A stretch of 64,000 nucleotides of DNA, taken from the NCBI GenBank assembly GCA_003155795.1, contig PMEM01000013.1:75033-139032 (forward strand), read 5' to 3'. Shown here in pieces: positions 1 to 9,129 of this stretch. The notes under the pieces are model-generated. The model was not told where the DNA came from. It saw nothing but the letters and a program-made list of their open reading frames with translations, and did not search any database. The translations under genes were made by a program, and so were the position numbers. Position 1 is the first letter of the stretch. Each line of letters starts with the position of its first letter. The DNA comes from Gemmatimonadota bacterium (GTDB lineage Bacteria > Gemmatimonadota > Gemmatimonadetes > Gemmatimonadales > Gemmatimonadaceae).

Positions 1-1
1 A

Positions 2-1669
2 GTGAATGGTATGCTCATTGATAGTTTGGGGGCTGCTCCCGAGGAGGCAGCAACAGCGACAGGCGATTCAAGACAGGCTCTTTCCATTCCTGGCAGTAGA
101 TCGCCCCAAACATCAATGCCAAAGGGCGATACAGCGCAGTTCCTTCCTTTCTTCGAAGGAAGGGATCACCAGGTTTACTACTGGATGACGGTGCCAGTAC
201 TCGATGGCGACAAGCAAGTCGGCTGGATTGCGGAGCAGGCGAGGATCAAACCTCGTGCCGGTGCCGATTCACAGATCAATCGTCTGCTCGGAGATCATAC
301 TGCGGCTTACTTTCGCAACGTGAACAACCCGTTCTGGACAACGCTGGGTGGCGTTCCGCGGCAGCAACCAATCGGTAGCACTTTGGCACTGCCATCGATA
401 GGCAACGCTGGCAAGGTGGTTTCATACACACGCGATCGTCACGGCCAGGTTCTCTCGACTGAACTTCCCATCGACGGAACGCCGTGGTGGATAGTTGTCG
501 AGGCCGATCACTCTGCCGTTGTAGCAGGCGCGAGCTGGCTTTTGCTCAGATTCACGCTGTTCAGTTTGCCGCTTCTGCTGGCCGCAGTTGTTGTTTCATG
601 GCTGTTGATACGACACGCTCTCCGACCACTCGTTGATCTCACACGAGCAGCGACACTGATATCTCGTGGTGACTATTCGGTTCGCGTCAATGTGAGGCAC
701 GAGGACGAAGTCGGACGCCTCGGTACGTCTTTCAATACAATGGCTGGTGATGTCGATGCGTCGCAGCACAAACTGGCGCGGCAGGTGCAGGAAGCTCACA
801 GGTTGGCACTTGAACTCGACCGGGCAAGAGGCATCGCCGAGAGCGCAAGCAAGGCGAAGTCCAACTTCCTTGCCACGATGTCGCACGAGATCAGAACACC
901 CATCAATGCAATCATCGGTTACACCGACATTCTCGACCTTGGGATATCAGGGCCGCTGACTTCAAAACAGCAGGAGAATGTTCGCCGCATCCGAAGCAGC
1001 AGTAGCCATTTGCTAGCCCTTATAAACGATGTGCTCGACCTGTCGCGAATAGAATCTGGTACAATGCAGCTGACAACAACGCAGATCAACACTCGACAGT
1101 CGATTGACGCAGCGGTGACACTTCTACAACCGGCTGCGGTCAAAAAGGACATTCAACTAGTCATACAGTCGGATGATCTTCGAGCGGAGACGTATATTGG
1201 CGACGAACGGGGAGTGCAGCAGGCACTCGCAAACCTGCTCTCGAATGCCGTGAAGTTCACCAATTCGGGCGGCGAGATTCGGGTTGGGACTTCACTCACC
1301 AGCGCTTTCAGCATAAGCGAATTCCTCGATCCGAGCAGAATGTACATCGCGATTTCCATCGCCGACACGGGAATTGGAATTGACGAGAACAAAATCGGTC
1401 GGCTTTTTCAGCCGTTCACTCAACTGGAGGCGGAGGGCGGCAACCCATACACGCGCCTGAGGTCCGGAGCTGGATTGGGGCTTTCCATCAGTCGCCATCT
1501 CGCACGCATGATGGGCGGCGATATCACGGTCGAGAGCACCCCGCAACGTGGATCGACGTTTACGCTGTGGTTGCCGCACGAGATCGTCGAGTCGGATGGG
1601 TCGGAGACCGACGCTACCGGCAATACTCTGGACCTGGACGCCGTAGCCCGCGAAGACGACCGCAACTAA
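2..1669 (+). CDS. sensor histidine kinase, 5' end outside window
   Basis: This is a membrane-bound two-component sensor kinase that autophosphorylates on histidine and passes the phosphate to an unseen response regulator. The frame is open at the left edge, so the N-terminus is missing; a GTG at position 2 is not necessarily the start. The visible part has an extracytoplasmic sensor remnant (about residues 1-175), a membrane segment (about 178-203) and a HAMP linker with RPLVDLTRAATLISRGDYS. A HisKA box MSHEIRTPINAIIGY follows with the phosphoacceptor at about H295, then an HATPase domain with the N box NLLSNAVKF (about 410), DTGIGID (about 456) and GAGLGLSISRHLA (about 490). There is no receiver domain at the C-terminus. 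It converges on the addA-like gene with a 10-bp gap, and no cognate regulator is visible. Confidence 0.93.
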   Translation: MNGMLIDSLGAAPEEAATATGDSRQALSIPGSRSPQTSMPKGDTAQFLPFFEGRDHQVYYWMTVPVLDGDKQVGWIAEQARIKPRAGADSQINRLLGDHTAAYFRNVNNPFWTTLGGVPRQQPIGSTLALPSIGNAGKVVSYTRDRHGQVLSTELPIDGTPWWIVVEADHSAVVAGASWLLLRFTLFSLPLLLAAVVVSWLLIRHALRPLVDLTRAATLISRGDYSVRVNVRHEDEVGRLGTSFNTMAGDVDASQHKLARQVQEAHRLALELDRARGIAESASKAKSNFLATMSHEIRTPINAIIGYTDILDLGISGPLTSKQQENVRRIRSSSSHLLALINDVLDLSRIESGTMQLTTTQINTRQSIDAAVTLLQPAAVKKDIQLVIQSDDLRAETYIGDERGVQQALANLLSNAVKFTNSGGEIRVGTSLTSAFSISEFLDPSRMYIAISIADTGIGIDENKIGRLFQPFTQLEAEGGNPYTRLRSGAGLGLSISRHLARMMGGDITVESTPQRGSTFTLWLPHEIVESDGSETDATGNTLDLDAVAREDDRN

Positions 1670-1679
1670 AGGTCGGCCA

Positions 1680-4600
1680 CTACTCCACGAAGCGTTTTCC
1701 CACCTCGCAAAATCCACGGGTTCTGTAACCACAACTCCTGCACTTCTCACCCGGCTCCGTCTCCCAATTCTCGTGGGATATGCGCTCGAGGGCGTCGCTC
1801 ATTCTCCCCTCGACCCCATCGAGCTGCCTCGCATTCATGTCGAACGTGCGCGCGACCGGTTTGTTCAGGAAATAGAGCGTCGCTTCGTCTGCATTGACCA
1901 AACCGGCTCTCGTCGCAGCCAATGCGTACATCTCGATCTGGGGTTCGTAATACCTGGATAGCACATTTACCCGATCCGGTGCTGCGAGATCGTTTGACTT
2001 GTAGTCAACCACGACGCCGCGGCCATTCGCATCGGTGAATACGAGGTCTATGATCCCATGCACCAGCGTTCCGTTCATGGCGAGATAGAACGGGTATTCT
2101 CGTTCCAACCGCGTCGCTCCTCGCGCGCGATCAATCAGTGGATCGGACAAAACGCTCGTGAGCATCCGTTCGACCCGGTCCCGATCCTCGTCCGACGTCG
2201 AACTGCTTGAGCTTTCACTCGCCAGCCGGCGAGCTTCCTCAACGGGAACGGCGCCGAAATCGGCACGTTCCAGTAGCTCATGCACACGTGTACCCAGCTC
2301 GGCCGCGGAAAGCTGACGGTCGCTCGCAACCTCGGATCTCCGCCGCTTGCGCGGGTGTTCTTCAATCTGGAGAACGAGGTTGAAATAATAGACGAGTGGG
2401 CAGCGTGCAAAATTCACGAGCTGCGTTACGGTCGTCGTGCCAACGCTGCCTTGCGGGGCGACTGGAATCAGAGGGCCCGATAGCAAGTCGCGCACAGTGG
2501 TAACGATTCGCGCCTCACGGTCCGGCGGCGGCGGTTCCCATTTCACAGACTCGCCACGTTCAACAGAACGACGTGCGGCCGTCAGTTCCGGATCGTGCGT
2601 CACTATCGTTCCGCGAAGCTGCGAAACCGTGTCCTCTCTGATAATGCTCACGTGAATCGGAGCGGCTGCAATCGTCGCATCACAATCGTCCGCTACATCC
2701 GGCTCCAATCCGGCAGCGTCGCACAACCATTGGATCGGCGCACTGAAGCCACGCTTTGTTTTCGGCGTGCGATCGGACGGTACATGCCCGCCCGAAAGTA
2801 TGAGATACTCCCGCGCTCGAGTCATGCCAACATAGAATAACCGCCGACCTTCCTGCTCGCTGCGCTCCTTCACGGTGTCGATCACCTGCTTCTGGCTGAC
2901 CAGTTTGCGGGGCTTGGCTTCCTCGTCCCTGGGCTCCAGCACAAGCGTCTCGTCGGCGGCCGAATAGAAGGAACCGTTATCCGATCGATCGAATTTCGCG
3001 TCGAGGCCGGCCATGATCACGACAGGCCACTCCAGTCCTTTCGAACCATGAATCGTTCCGAGAAGCGCAACGTCTTCACCTTCTGCGGCGATTGACGCTT
3101 CACGCTCCTGCGCGAGATAGTCCTTTGCCAGCTCAGCGCGGTGGATGAATTGATGCAAGTCCGGTCCATCTACCTCTGCGCTTTGTCTTGCGAATTCCAG
3201 AAGCTTCTGCACATTCGCAACGCCACCACGCCCCCGCGGGGTTCGGAGAAGTGCAGCATTGTAGCCAGTGATGTCCAGAAGCACCTGGATCAGTCGCGCT
3301 GGTGACATGGACGGCGCCAATCGACGTAGAGTCGAGAGGGCCTGATATGCATCACGGTCCGCCGATCGACCCTGCGGCTGGAATCCACGCGCGCACGCGG
3401 CCCACAAGTCACGCTTCGCAGCGCGGCGAAGCAATACCAGATCTTCGTCGCTCCAGCCGAATAGCGGCGAGCGGAGGGCGGCAAGCAGCGCTACTTCGTC
3501 GTATGGATTCGCGACAACTCCAAGTGCTGCCAGGACATCCTGGACCTCGCGACCAGTAAAGAAACCGCGACCTCCGTCCGCGACGACAGGGATTCCCAGG
3601 TCGCCGAGCACGCGTTCGTAAATGGCAAAGTGAGTCCGGCTGGCAGAGAGTATCGCAATGTCCTCGTACTGCGCGGGACGATAAGTCTTGTTGGATCTGT
3701 CATACACAACCAACGGAGCGCATGTATCGTCGCCATCAACGATGCGCCGTATTCGCATCGCGATGGCTAGCGCTTCGCGTTCGTGCAGAGCCGCGGAGTC
3801 GTCGACCTTCTCGCGCCCGGCGTCCGGGTCGGCTTGTTGTTTCTCAATCAGCAGCATTTCCACATGCGGCAGCGGTGCGCTTTCTGATCTGTAGTCGAAC
3901 TTGCACACGAGGTTCGAGTAGTCTATCAGCTCGTCGCCGTCCCACAGGCTGGTCCCTGCCGCATTGATAAAATCGATGAGTTCGGAACGGGACCTGTAGT
4001 TATCCTGGAGCTGCAGTCGGCCTTCATTCGCTGACCGATGGATCTCCCTGAAAATGGAGACATCTGCACCGCGGAACCCGTAGATGGACTGCTTGAGATC
4101 TCCAACAGCAAACAGACATTGCCCATCGCCGCACATGATAGCGTCGATGATTGCCTTCTGAACCTTATTGGTATCCTGTGCTTCATCGAGAAGGACGTGC
4201 CGGAAGCGTGATGCGTACTCTGCTCGCACATCTGCATTATTCAACAAACGAAGCGCGAGACGCTGCAGGTCGTCGAAATCGAGCAAAGACTGCTCCGCCT
4301 TCATCCCTTCGTAATCCCGCCGAATCGCGCCTGCATGGGCGTAGATGCGAACCTTCAGTGGCGCAATGTCGTCGCGCTCGATCTGTTCCTGAACCGTACG
4401 GTCAATCCCAACCAGGGTCTTGAAAGTGTCTCTCACTACGTCGGTCGTTGCCTTGATCTTCGCACGTACGCCCAGGTCCTTGACCCCTCCGGTAAAACCG
4501 GTCAAGCCAAGAAACTCGGTCGCCCACGCTTGGTCGAACTCACCAAGCGACGACAATTGACGCAACATCTCGCAGAGCCTGCTGTGCTGCTCGGTCTTCT

Positions 4601-5330
4601 TTGGTCCGCTGACAGCCGCAGTTGCGATCGTGTTTGATACTCGCAACAGCGCCTCCCTGGATTTCTGCCAGGAAACCCTGCGGTATTCATCGATCCGCCG
4701 CATCGCCGCGTTTACATGATCATCAACAGTCCATGATTCTTCTTCCGGAATGCCTTTGCCGAATTCGCGCGACTTGAAAACACAGTCTGTCATCAGCTCG
4801 AATAACGTGTCCCTGCCGGAAGCATATCCGGATGGAAACAAACCTCTGGCTTCGAGAAACCATTCGTCATTGAGCATGCGCTCCAGCTCTTCATCCAGAA
4901 AGAGACCGAGACGCATGTCGTCGATGATTCCGAACGCCGGATTGATACCAGCGGCGAGTGGGTTTTCCCGCAGCAATCGTGCGCAGAATCCGTGGATCGT
5001 CGAGATATAGGCTGCTTCTGCACGGCGCCGGTTCAGATCGTCGCCATTCTCCTCGAAGCGGCGGATAATCCTTTCCTTCATCTCCGCTGCTGCCTTCTCC
5101 GTGAACGTAATTGCCAGGATGTTCAGTGGCGACACGCCTTTCGTGATCACAGAGTCCAGGAATCGCTCGACCAGCACAGTGGTCTTGCCTGAACCGGCAC
5201 CAGCGGACAGCGCAACCAGAGCATGCGGTGCATCTACGGCAATGCGTTGTTCTCCGACGATGACTGACTTCCCAGTCGCGCTATTAGAGCGTCCGATGGC
5301 GACATCGTTCCCGGTCTGCGTATCAGCCAT
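1680..5330 (-). CDS. addA: AddA-like UvrD/Rep helicase-nuclease subunit
   Basis: Predicted large subunit of an AddAB-type double-strand break resection complex: ATP-dependent 3'-5' DNA helicase with a C-terminal RecB-family nuclease. From the start chosen here it is 1216 residues, the usual AddA size. It has Walker A SAGAGSGKT near residue 43-50, a Walker B/motif II region LLDEAQDTN, motif III-like GDLKQSIYGFRG, and late helicase motifs GTIHGSKGLEWPVV and LFYVGMTRARE. The nuclease part has ELGTRVHELLE, GIIDLVF and VVVDYKSND (D1109, K1111), followed by a small Cys cluster CRSCGYRTRGFC. The ATG at 5330 overlaps the TGA of the upstream addB-like gene by 8 bp, which favours this start over one 60 bp further up. 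Co-transcribed with the AddB-like and NUDIX genes. Confidence 0.92.
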   Translation of the reverse strand: MADTQTGNDVAIGRSNSATGKSVIVGEQRIAVDAPHALVALSAGAGSGKTTVLVERFLDSVITKGVSPLNILAITFTEKAAAEMKERIIRRFEENGDDLNRRRAEAAYISTIHGFCARLLRENPLAAGINPAFGIIDDMRLGLFLDEELERMLNDEWFLEARGLFPSGYASGRDTLFELMTDCVFKSREFGKGIPEEESWTVDDHVNAAMRRIDEYRRVSWQKSREALLRVSNTIATAAVSGPKKTEQHSRLCEMLRQLSSLGEFDQAWATEFLGLTGFTGGVKDLGVRAKIKATTDVVRDTFKTLVGIDRTVQEQIERDDIAPLKVRIYAHAGAIRRDYEGMKAEQSLLDFDDLQRLALRLLNNADVRAEYASRFRHVLLDEAQDTNKVQKAIIDAIMCGDGQCLFAVGDLKQSIYGFRGADVSIFREIHRSANEGRLQLQDNYRSRSELIDFINAAGTSLWDGDELIDYSNLVCKFDYRSESAPLPHVEMLLIEKQQADPDAGREKVDDSAALHEREALAIAMRIRRIVDGDDTCAPLVVYDRSNKTYRPAQYEDIAILSASRTHFAIYERVLGDLGIPVVADGGRGFFTGREVQDVLAALGVVANPYDEVALLAALRSPLFGWSDEDLVLLRRAAKRDLWAACARGFQPQGRSADRDAYQALSTLRRLAPSMSPARLIQVLLDITGYNAALLRTPRGRGGVANVQKLLEFARQSAEVDGPDLHQFIHRAELAKDYLAQEREASIAAEGEDVALLGTIHGSKGLEWPVVIMAGLDAKFDRSDNGSFYSAADETLVLEPRDEEAKPRKLVSQKQVIDTVKERSEQEGRRLFYVGMTRAREYLILSGGHVPSDRTPKTKRGFSAPIQWLCDAAGLEPDVADDCDATIAAAPIHVSIIREDTVSQLRGTIVTHDPELTAARRSVERGESVKWEPPPPDREARIVTTVRDLLSGPLIPVAPQGSVGTTTVTQLVNFARCPLVYYFNLVLQIEEHPRKRRRSEVASDRQLSAAELGTRVHELLERADFGAVPVEEARRLASESSSSSTSDEDRDRVERMLTSVLSDPLIDRARGATRLEREYPFYLAMNGTLVHGIIDLVFTDANGRGVVVDYKSNDLAAPDRVNVLSRYYEPQIEMYALAATRAGLVNADEATLYFLNKPVARTFDMNARQLDGVEGRMSDALERISHENWETEPGEKCRSCGYRTRGFCEVGKRFVE

Positions 5331-8300
5331 CGATGAAGGCCATTCCGTTCGGCGTGTATCTGCAGATCGGGCCGAGCTCGCAGAACCCACATCCGCTGCT
5401 ATCCGGCTGCGCGACGATATCGAAAGTTACAAGCCGTTCAATAAGACGCTGGATCAGTTGCTCCGTTCCAGAGTGCACGAATTTGTCCCAGACATCGTGT
5501 TTCATGACGGTGACGGTTTTGGGATCGAATTCGCCAATGCGATCTTCTGCAACTTCGGAAATCGCACCGCGCCGAACACCATCGCCAAACCCGACGTACA
5601 GTGCGCCGACAGGCATGACGCCCCAAAGCCGTTCCAGCGCGAGTAGATATAGCCTGAGCTGCAGATCGGTTCCGTCGTGCATCGCATCCGAGTAATACTT
5701 GCTCGTCGCACCTGTTTTGTAATCCAGTGCAATGCCGCAGGTCGCCTGATCTCTCTGGTACGTATCCACCCTGTCGATTGAGCCGGTGAACTTCACAACC
5801 CGCGGGCCCATTGATGTTTGTACCGCGAGATCGAAGGTCGAGGCTACCGATGCGGGATCGCGCTCGCCATGCGCCGCGATTCGTTGTCCGAACGCCAGCT
5901 CGTTATATGCTGGCTTTGCTGCACCAGCGGCACTGACTGCGTCGAGTTCATTGCGCACGAACACGTTGAGCTGCCCTCGATCTTCGTCCATCATGAATCT
6001 CGCAAGCCTGCCTTCACGAACGGATGGTGGTAGAGCCGTCACTCGATTTGCGAACCAGCTATCCAGCTCTCCGAGAGCAGCGTCACCACGTTTCCAGCCA
6101 TCCAACCGTACCCACTGCATCATCGCTTCGTGGACCAGCGTTCCCTTGCTCGGCGCGTCGTACTCGGGTACTGCAAGGTCACCCGGGTGAAGCACCTTGT
6201 TCACAAAGTGTTCGTAGGTACAATGCTGGATCGTCTTGAGTTGCGACGCGCTCAATTCCAGCGTATGATGCGGCGCAAACTGCAATGCATCGGCACTGAA
6301 CGATGGTCGCAGTTCAGCCACGCGGCCACTGGATACAGGCACAACAGACGCCGAAATTGCGAGCAGATCATTCCATGCTGCAAAGCTCGCTCTTCGATCG
6401 GCGATAGACGTGGGAATTGCCGGCAGGCGTTGCCAGATTCCATGCGCCACGGCTGCAAGCATCTCCGACCGGGATACCGCATCTTCCGGACTCGGCGCAA
6501 CGTCCGCAATTCCGAGTCGCTCGACTTCCCAATGGTGATCCTTGCCGATAGCTCGCTGCAGGTCTTCAATGAAGAACGATGCAACCGCGGCTTTCCCTTT
6601 CGCGTCGGTGGCTGCGTAGGACAGGTAAAGCGCCTCGCTCGCCGTCGTAATTACCCGGATGAACGCCTCGCGTTCGCTTTCAGCTGCGTCCTCCGAACCG
6701 GCCAGTTCAATTCCGAAGTCTGCCAGCCGCGTACGTAGCGTGTCTCGCAAAAATGGATTTTGCCGAGCCTGGCGAGGAAATGCTTGTTGACGGAGACCGA
6801 GAATGATGGTTACCCTGGCTGGCTGTCCGTCACCGGCAGATGCTCCCGCCACGCGAACGAGACCGTCGCCCGAAACAGTGCGTTGCAGCGTCTCGTCGTC
6901 CAGTGCGCGCTCGAACAACGAAATCCATCTTTCAGCGAACGACAGATGCGCGTCTGAGCCGCCACTTGCGTCGGCACTTGCGTCGGCATTCAGCATGTCT
7001 GGCATCGTGTCGTCCAGTACTTGCTCGACCATCTCCCACGTCTGATTGTCATCGCGGATTCCCGCATTCATCAAACGAGTTTCGAGTTCGCTTCCTGATC
7101 CGCCGGCGCTGGCGCGCTTACGCGCGAAGTACGCATTACCGACCAGTCGCAACTCTTTCGCCAGCTTTCGCACGGCGAAAGCCATTTCCTTGTTTGAGCT
7201 CGCGGCGGCAAATGCTTCTCTCGCTGCGCCAAGAGAGCGCCTGAATCGGACGACTCGCCGTCTGGTTCGCTTGCCAAGTGCATGAAAGACTCGCCTGTCC
7301 CACCCGTCAACCCCAAGGTAGCCAAGCGTTCGTACGCGCCGCGTCAGGCGGTCCGCGGCCCGCGTTCCAAGATCGAGATGCGGAGATCTCAATATCTTCA
7401 ACGCCTGCTCGCGAGTGCCGCCCGAGCCATCTGCCGCCATCCGTAACAAATCGAGCAGCACCGATCCGAGCGATGTCTCCGACGCTGACAATCGCGCTCC
7501 CGCGTTCACACCGATACCAGTCTCGGTAAAAATCTCCTGGATCAGCTCGCGATAGCGACTTCCGCGCGCAACGATCATGATGTCCGACGCGTTCATCGGA
7601 TCCCTCGCGTTGGATTCGCGCAGGTGTCGCAACACTACTCGCGCCGCCAACCGGACCTCGGCGGTTTCGCCAGCGGCTTCGAGCCGGACGATCTCGAGAG
7701 ATGGATTCCGGGAAGTTGAATCTTCCATCGTCGCGGCGAATATCCGATCGCCAGCTCCGTCCAGCGGGTCGTTACTGCAGCTTAGCGGTTTCTCGTCCCA
7801 TTGCGCAGTTGAACGGAGCAGATAATAGGCTCGCAGCGCTGGTGATGTATCAAGGTGAGCCGCGTATTCACTGGTTGCTACAATCGGGCAACTCGCGGTT
7901 GCGACGAGCGCTTTCATCATGTCGCGATCTAGCGGCCCGAACAGCGGAAGATCTTCGAGAACGATAAGAGAGCAGTCGTTCATTACGGACGATTCACGCG
8001 TTTCAAGCAGTTGGATCGCAGCTCGTTGTGCAACTGCCTGCGAGCGGGAGTCCGGTCCGCGCAGTCGCTCCAGTTCCCGCCACGTTTCAAGCAGTACTGT
8101 CGCGCCATCGCCTCTTTCATGGATTGCCGTCAGCGCGGCTTCGAAAGAACTGAACGTGCCGCCACCACGCTCGACCTCGGCGATCGTTCGAGCGGCTGAC
8201 GATGCAAGCCCGGTTGCAACAACGGACGATGTTGCATTCGCCGCTGCTGTTCGTATAGCTCGCTCAAGCAGGATCTCGTCCACAGCACCGCCAGCAATCG

Positions 8301-8562
8301 CGGCGCCCTTGATGCGGGCACGCCTCTCAATCTCCCTCGGCAGCCTCTTCAATGTTACAACACGAAGTCCGAATACAGCTTTCCGGCGGTTGACGAGTTC
8401 GGACCTGACCGCCAGCTCCGCCGCTCTGTTTGCAACGACGTGAAGTATGTCACGCGCACCCGCGTCGGCAGCCGCGCATACTGCATCGCGTGCGTGCCTC
8501 GACTGCCCCGCGCCAAACGGACCGTGGAAGAGCGTGCGCCGAGGAGCCTCGGGTTTGCTCAC
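5323..8562 (-). CDS. addB: AddB-like PD-(D/E)XK nuclease subunit
   Basis: Predicted 1079-residue partner of the AddA-like helicase. Its C-terminal half is a RecB-type nuclease with KGTLVHEAMMQWV, GSIDRVD and LDYKTG (D947, K949). Four cysteines in AddB-like arrangement (C781, then C1058, C1061 and C1067 in CGFCELGPIC) suggest an iron-sulphur staple around the nuclease. The N-terminus keeps the P-loop position but reads GPFGAGQS, so the Walker A lysine is replaced by Gln, and ATP hydrolysis by this subunit is unlikely. The start is GTG at 8562; the TAG of the NUDIX gene shares one base with it (TAGTG). A run ADASADASGG is encoded by a 12-bp tandem repeat near 6963-6986. The AddB assignment rests on architecture and pairing; overall similarity of this subunit is usually low. 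Confidence 0.85.
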   Translation of the reverse strand: MSKPEAPRRTLFHGPFGAGQSRHARDAVCAAADAGARDILHVVANRAAELAVRSELVNRRKAVFGLRVVTLKRLPREIERRARIKGAAIAGGAVDEILLERAIRTAAANATSSVVATGLASSAARTIAEVERGGGTFSSFEAALTAIHERGDGATVLLETWRELERLRGPDSRSQAVAQRAAIQLLETRESSVMNDCSLIVLEDLPLFGPLDRDMMKALVATASCPIVATSEYAAHLDTSPALRAYYLLRSTAQWDEKPLSCSNDPLDGAGDRIFAATMEDSTSRNPSLEIVRLEAAGETAEVRLAARVVLRHLRESNARDPMNASDIMIVARGSRYRELIQEIFTETGIGVNAGARLSASETSLGSVLLDLLRMAADGSGGTREQALKILRSPHLDLGTRAADRLTRRVRTLGYLGVDGWDRRVFHALGKRTRRRVVRFRRSLGAAREAFAAASSNKEMAFAVRKLAKELRLVGNAYFARKRASAGGSGSELETRLMNAGIRDDNQTWEMVEQVLDDTMPDMLNADASADASGGSDAHLSFAERWISLFERALDDETLQRTVSGDGLVRVAGASAGDGQPARVTIILGLRQQAFPRQARQNPFLRDTLRTRLADFGIELAGSEDAAESEREAFIRVITTASEALYLSYAATDAKGKAAVASFFIEDLQRAIGKDHHWEVERLGIADVAPSPEDAVSRSEMLAAVAHGIWQRLPAIPTSIADRRASFAAWNDLLAISASVVPVSSGRVAELRPSFSADALQFAPHHTLELSASQLKTIQHCTYEHFVNKVLHPGDLAVPEYDAPSKGTLVHEAMMQWVRLDGWKRGDAALGELDSWFANRVTALPPSVREGRLARFMMDEDRGQLNVFVRNELDAVSAAGAAKPAYNELAFGQRIAAHGERDPASVASTFDLAVQTSMGPRVVKFTGSIDRVDTYQRDQATCGIALDYKTGATSKYYSDAMHDGTDLQLRLYLLALERLWGVMPVGALYVGFGDGVRRGAISEVAEDRIGEFDPKTVTVMKHDVWDKFVHSGTEQLIQRLIERLVTFDIVAQPDSSGCGFCELGPICRYTPNGMAFIDG

Positions 8563-9110
8563 TATAAGCCGGCGCTGAATCCCGCCGCGTACAGAATAGT
8601 CAACGCAGTCTTGGCGTCTCGTATTTCATTCGTCTGAATCATCCTGAGAGCCTGCGACAACTTGAACGTCACAACCTCTGTGAATTCATCTGCGTCCAGA
8701 TGCTTCTCGCCCGTCGTCAGGCCAACAGCCATGAATGAATGGATTACCTCATCCGTGAAACCTGGCGTTGTCAGGAAGCTGAGCATCGGCTCCATTCTCT
8801 GAGCTGTGCAACCCGTTTCTTCCTTCAATTCACGCACAGCACAGTCCATTGGCGCTTCACCTTTTTCCAGCTTCCCTGCTGGAACCTCGTACAGGTATCC
8901 ACCAGCCGCATACCGATACTGCCGGATAAGCATTATCTGTGGATCGGAGCCCGCGGGATCGCTGACAAAAGGCAGTACTGCCGACGCACCAGAGTGCCGG
9001 ATGATCTCCAGCTCCCCGGTACTTCCGTCCGGGTATCTGACCTGATCTACATCCAGGGAGACGACCTTGCCGGTATAGATCCGATGCGATGCGATTTGCG
9101 GGTTGGACAT
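8562..9110 (-). CDS. NUDIX hydrolase, ADP-ribose pyrophosphatase type
   Basis: 182-residue NUDIX hydrolase, probably cleaving ADP-ribose or a related nucleoside diphosphate derivative to AMP plus a phosphosugar. The Nudix box spans about residues 79-101 with core GEAPMDCAVRELKEETG and all expected glutamates. The preceding LIRQYRYAAGGYLYEVPAG matches the ADP-ribose pyrophosphatase/NudF subgroup. It is first in the NUDIX-addB-addA operon: its TAG overlaps the GTG of addB by one base. The genes are coupled, but a functional link to DNA repair is only inference; housecleaning NUDIX enzymes often ride in unrelated operons. Confidence 0.9.
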   Translation of the reverse strand: MSNPQIASHRIYTGKVVSLDVDQVRYPDGSTGELEIIRHSGASAVLPFVSDPAGSDPQIMLIRQYRYAAGGYLYEVPAGKLEKGEAPMDCAVRELKEETGCTAQRMEPMLSFLTTPGFTDEVIHSFMAVGLTTGEKHLDADEFTEVVTFKLSQALRMIQTNEIRDAKTALTILYAAGFSAGL

Positions 9111-9129
9111 GAATTCTCTGGGTTCGCGT

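Noticed and set aside
6963-6986. 12-bp tandem duplication
   Set aside because: It is a two-copy in-frame repeat (ADASADAS) inside the AddB-like gene; it is trivial slippage and not a separate element.
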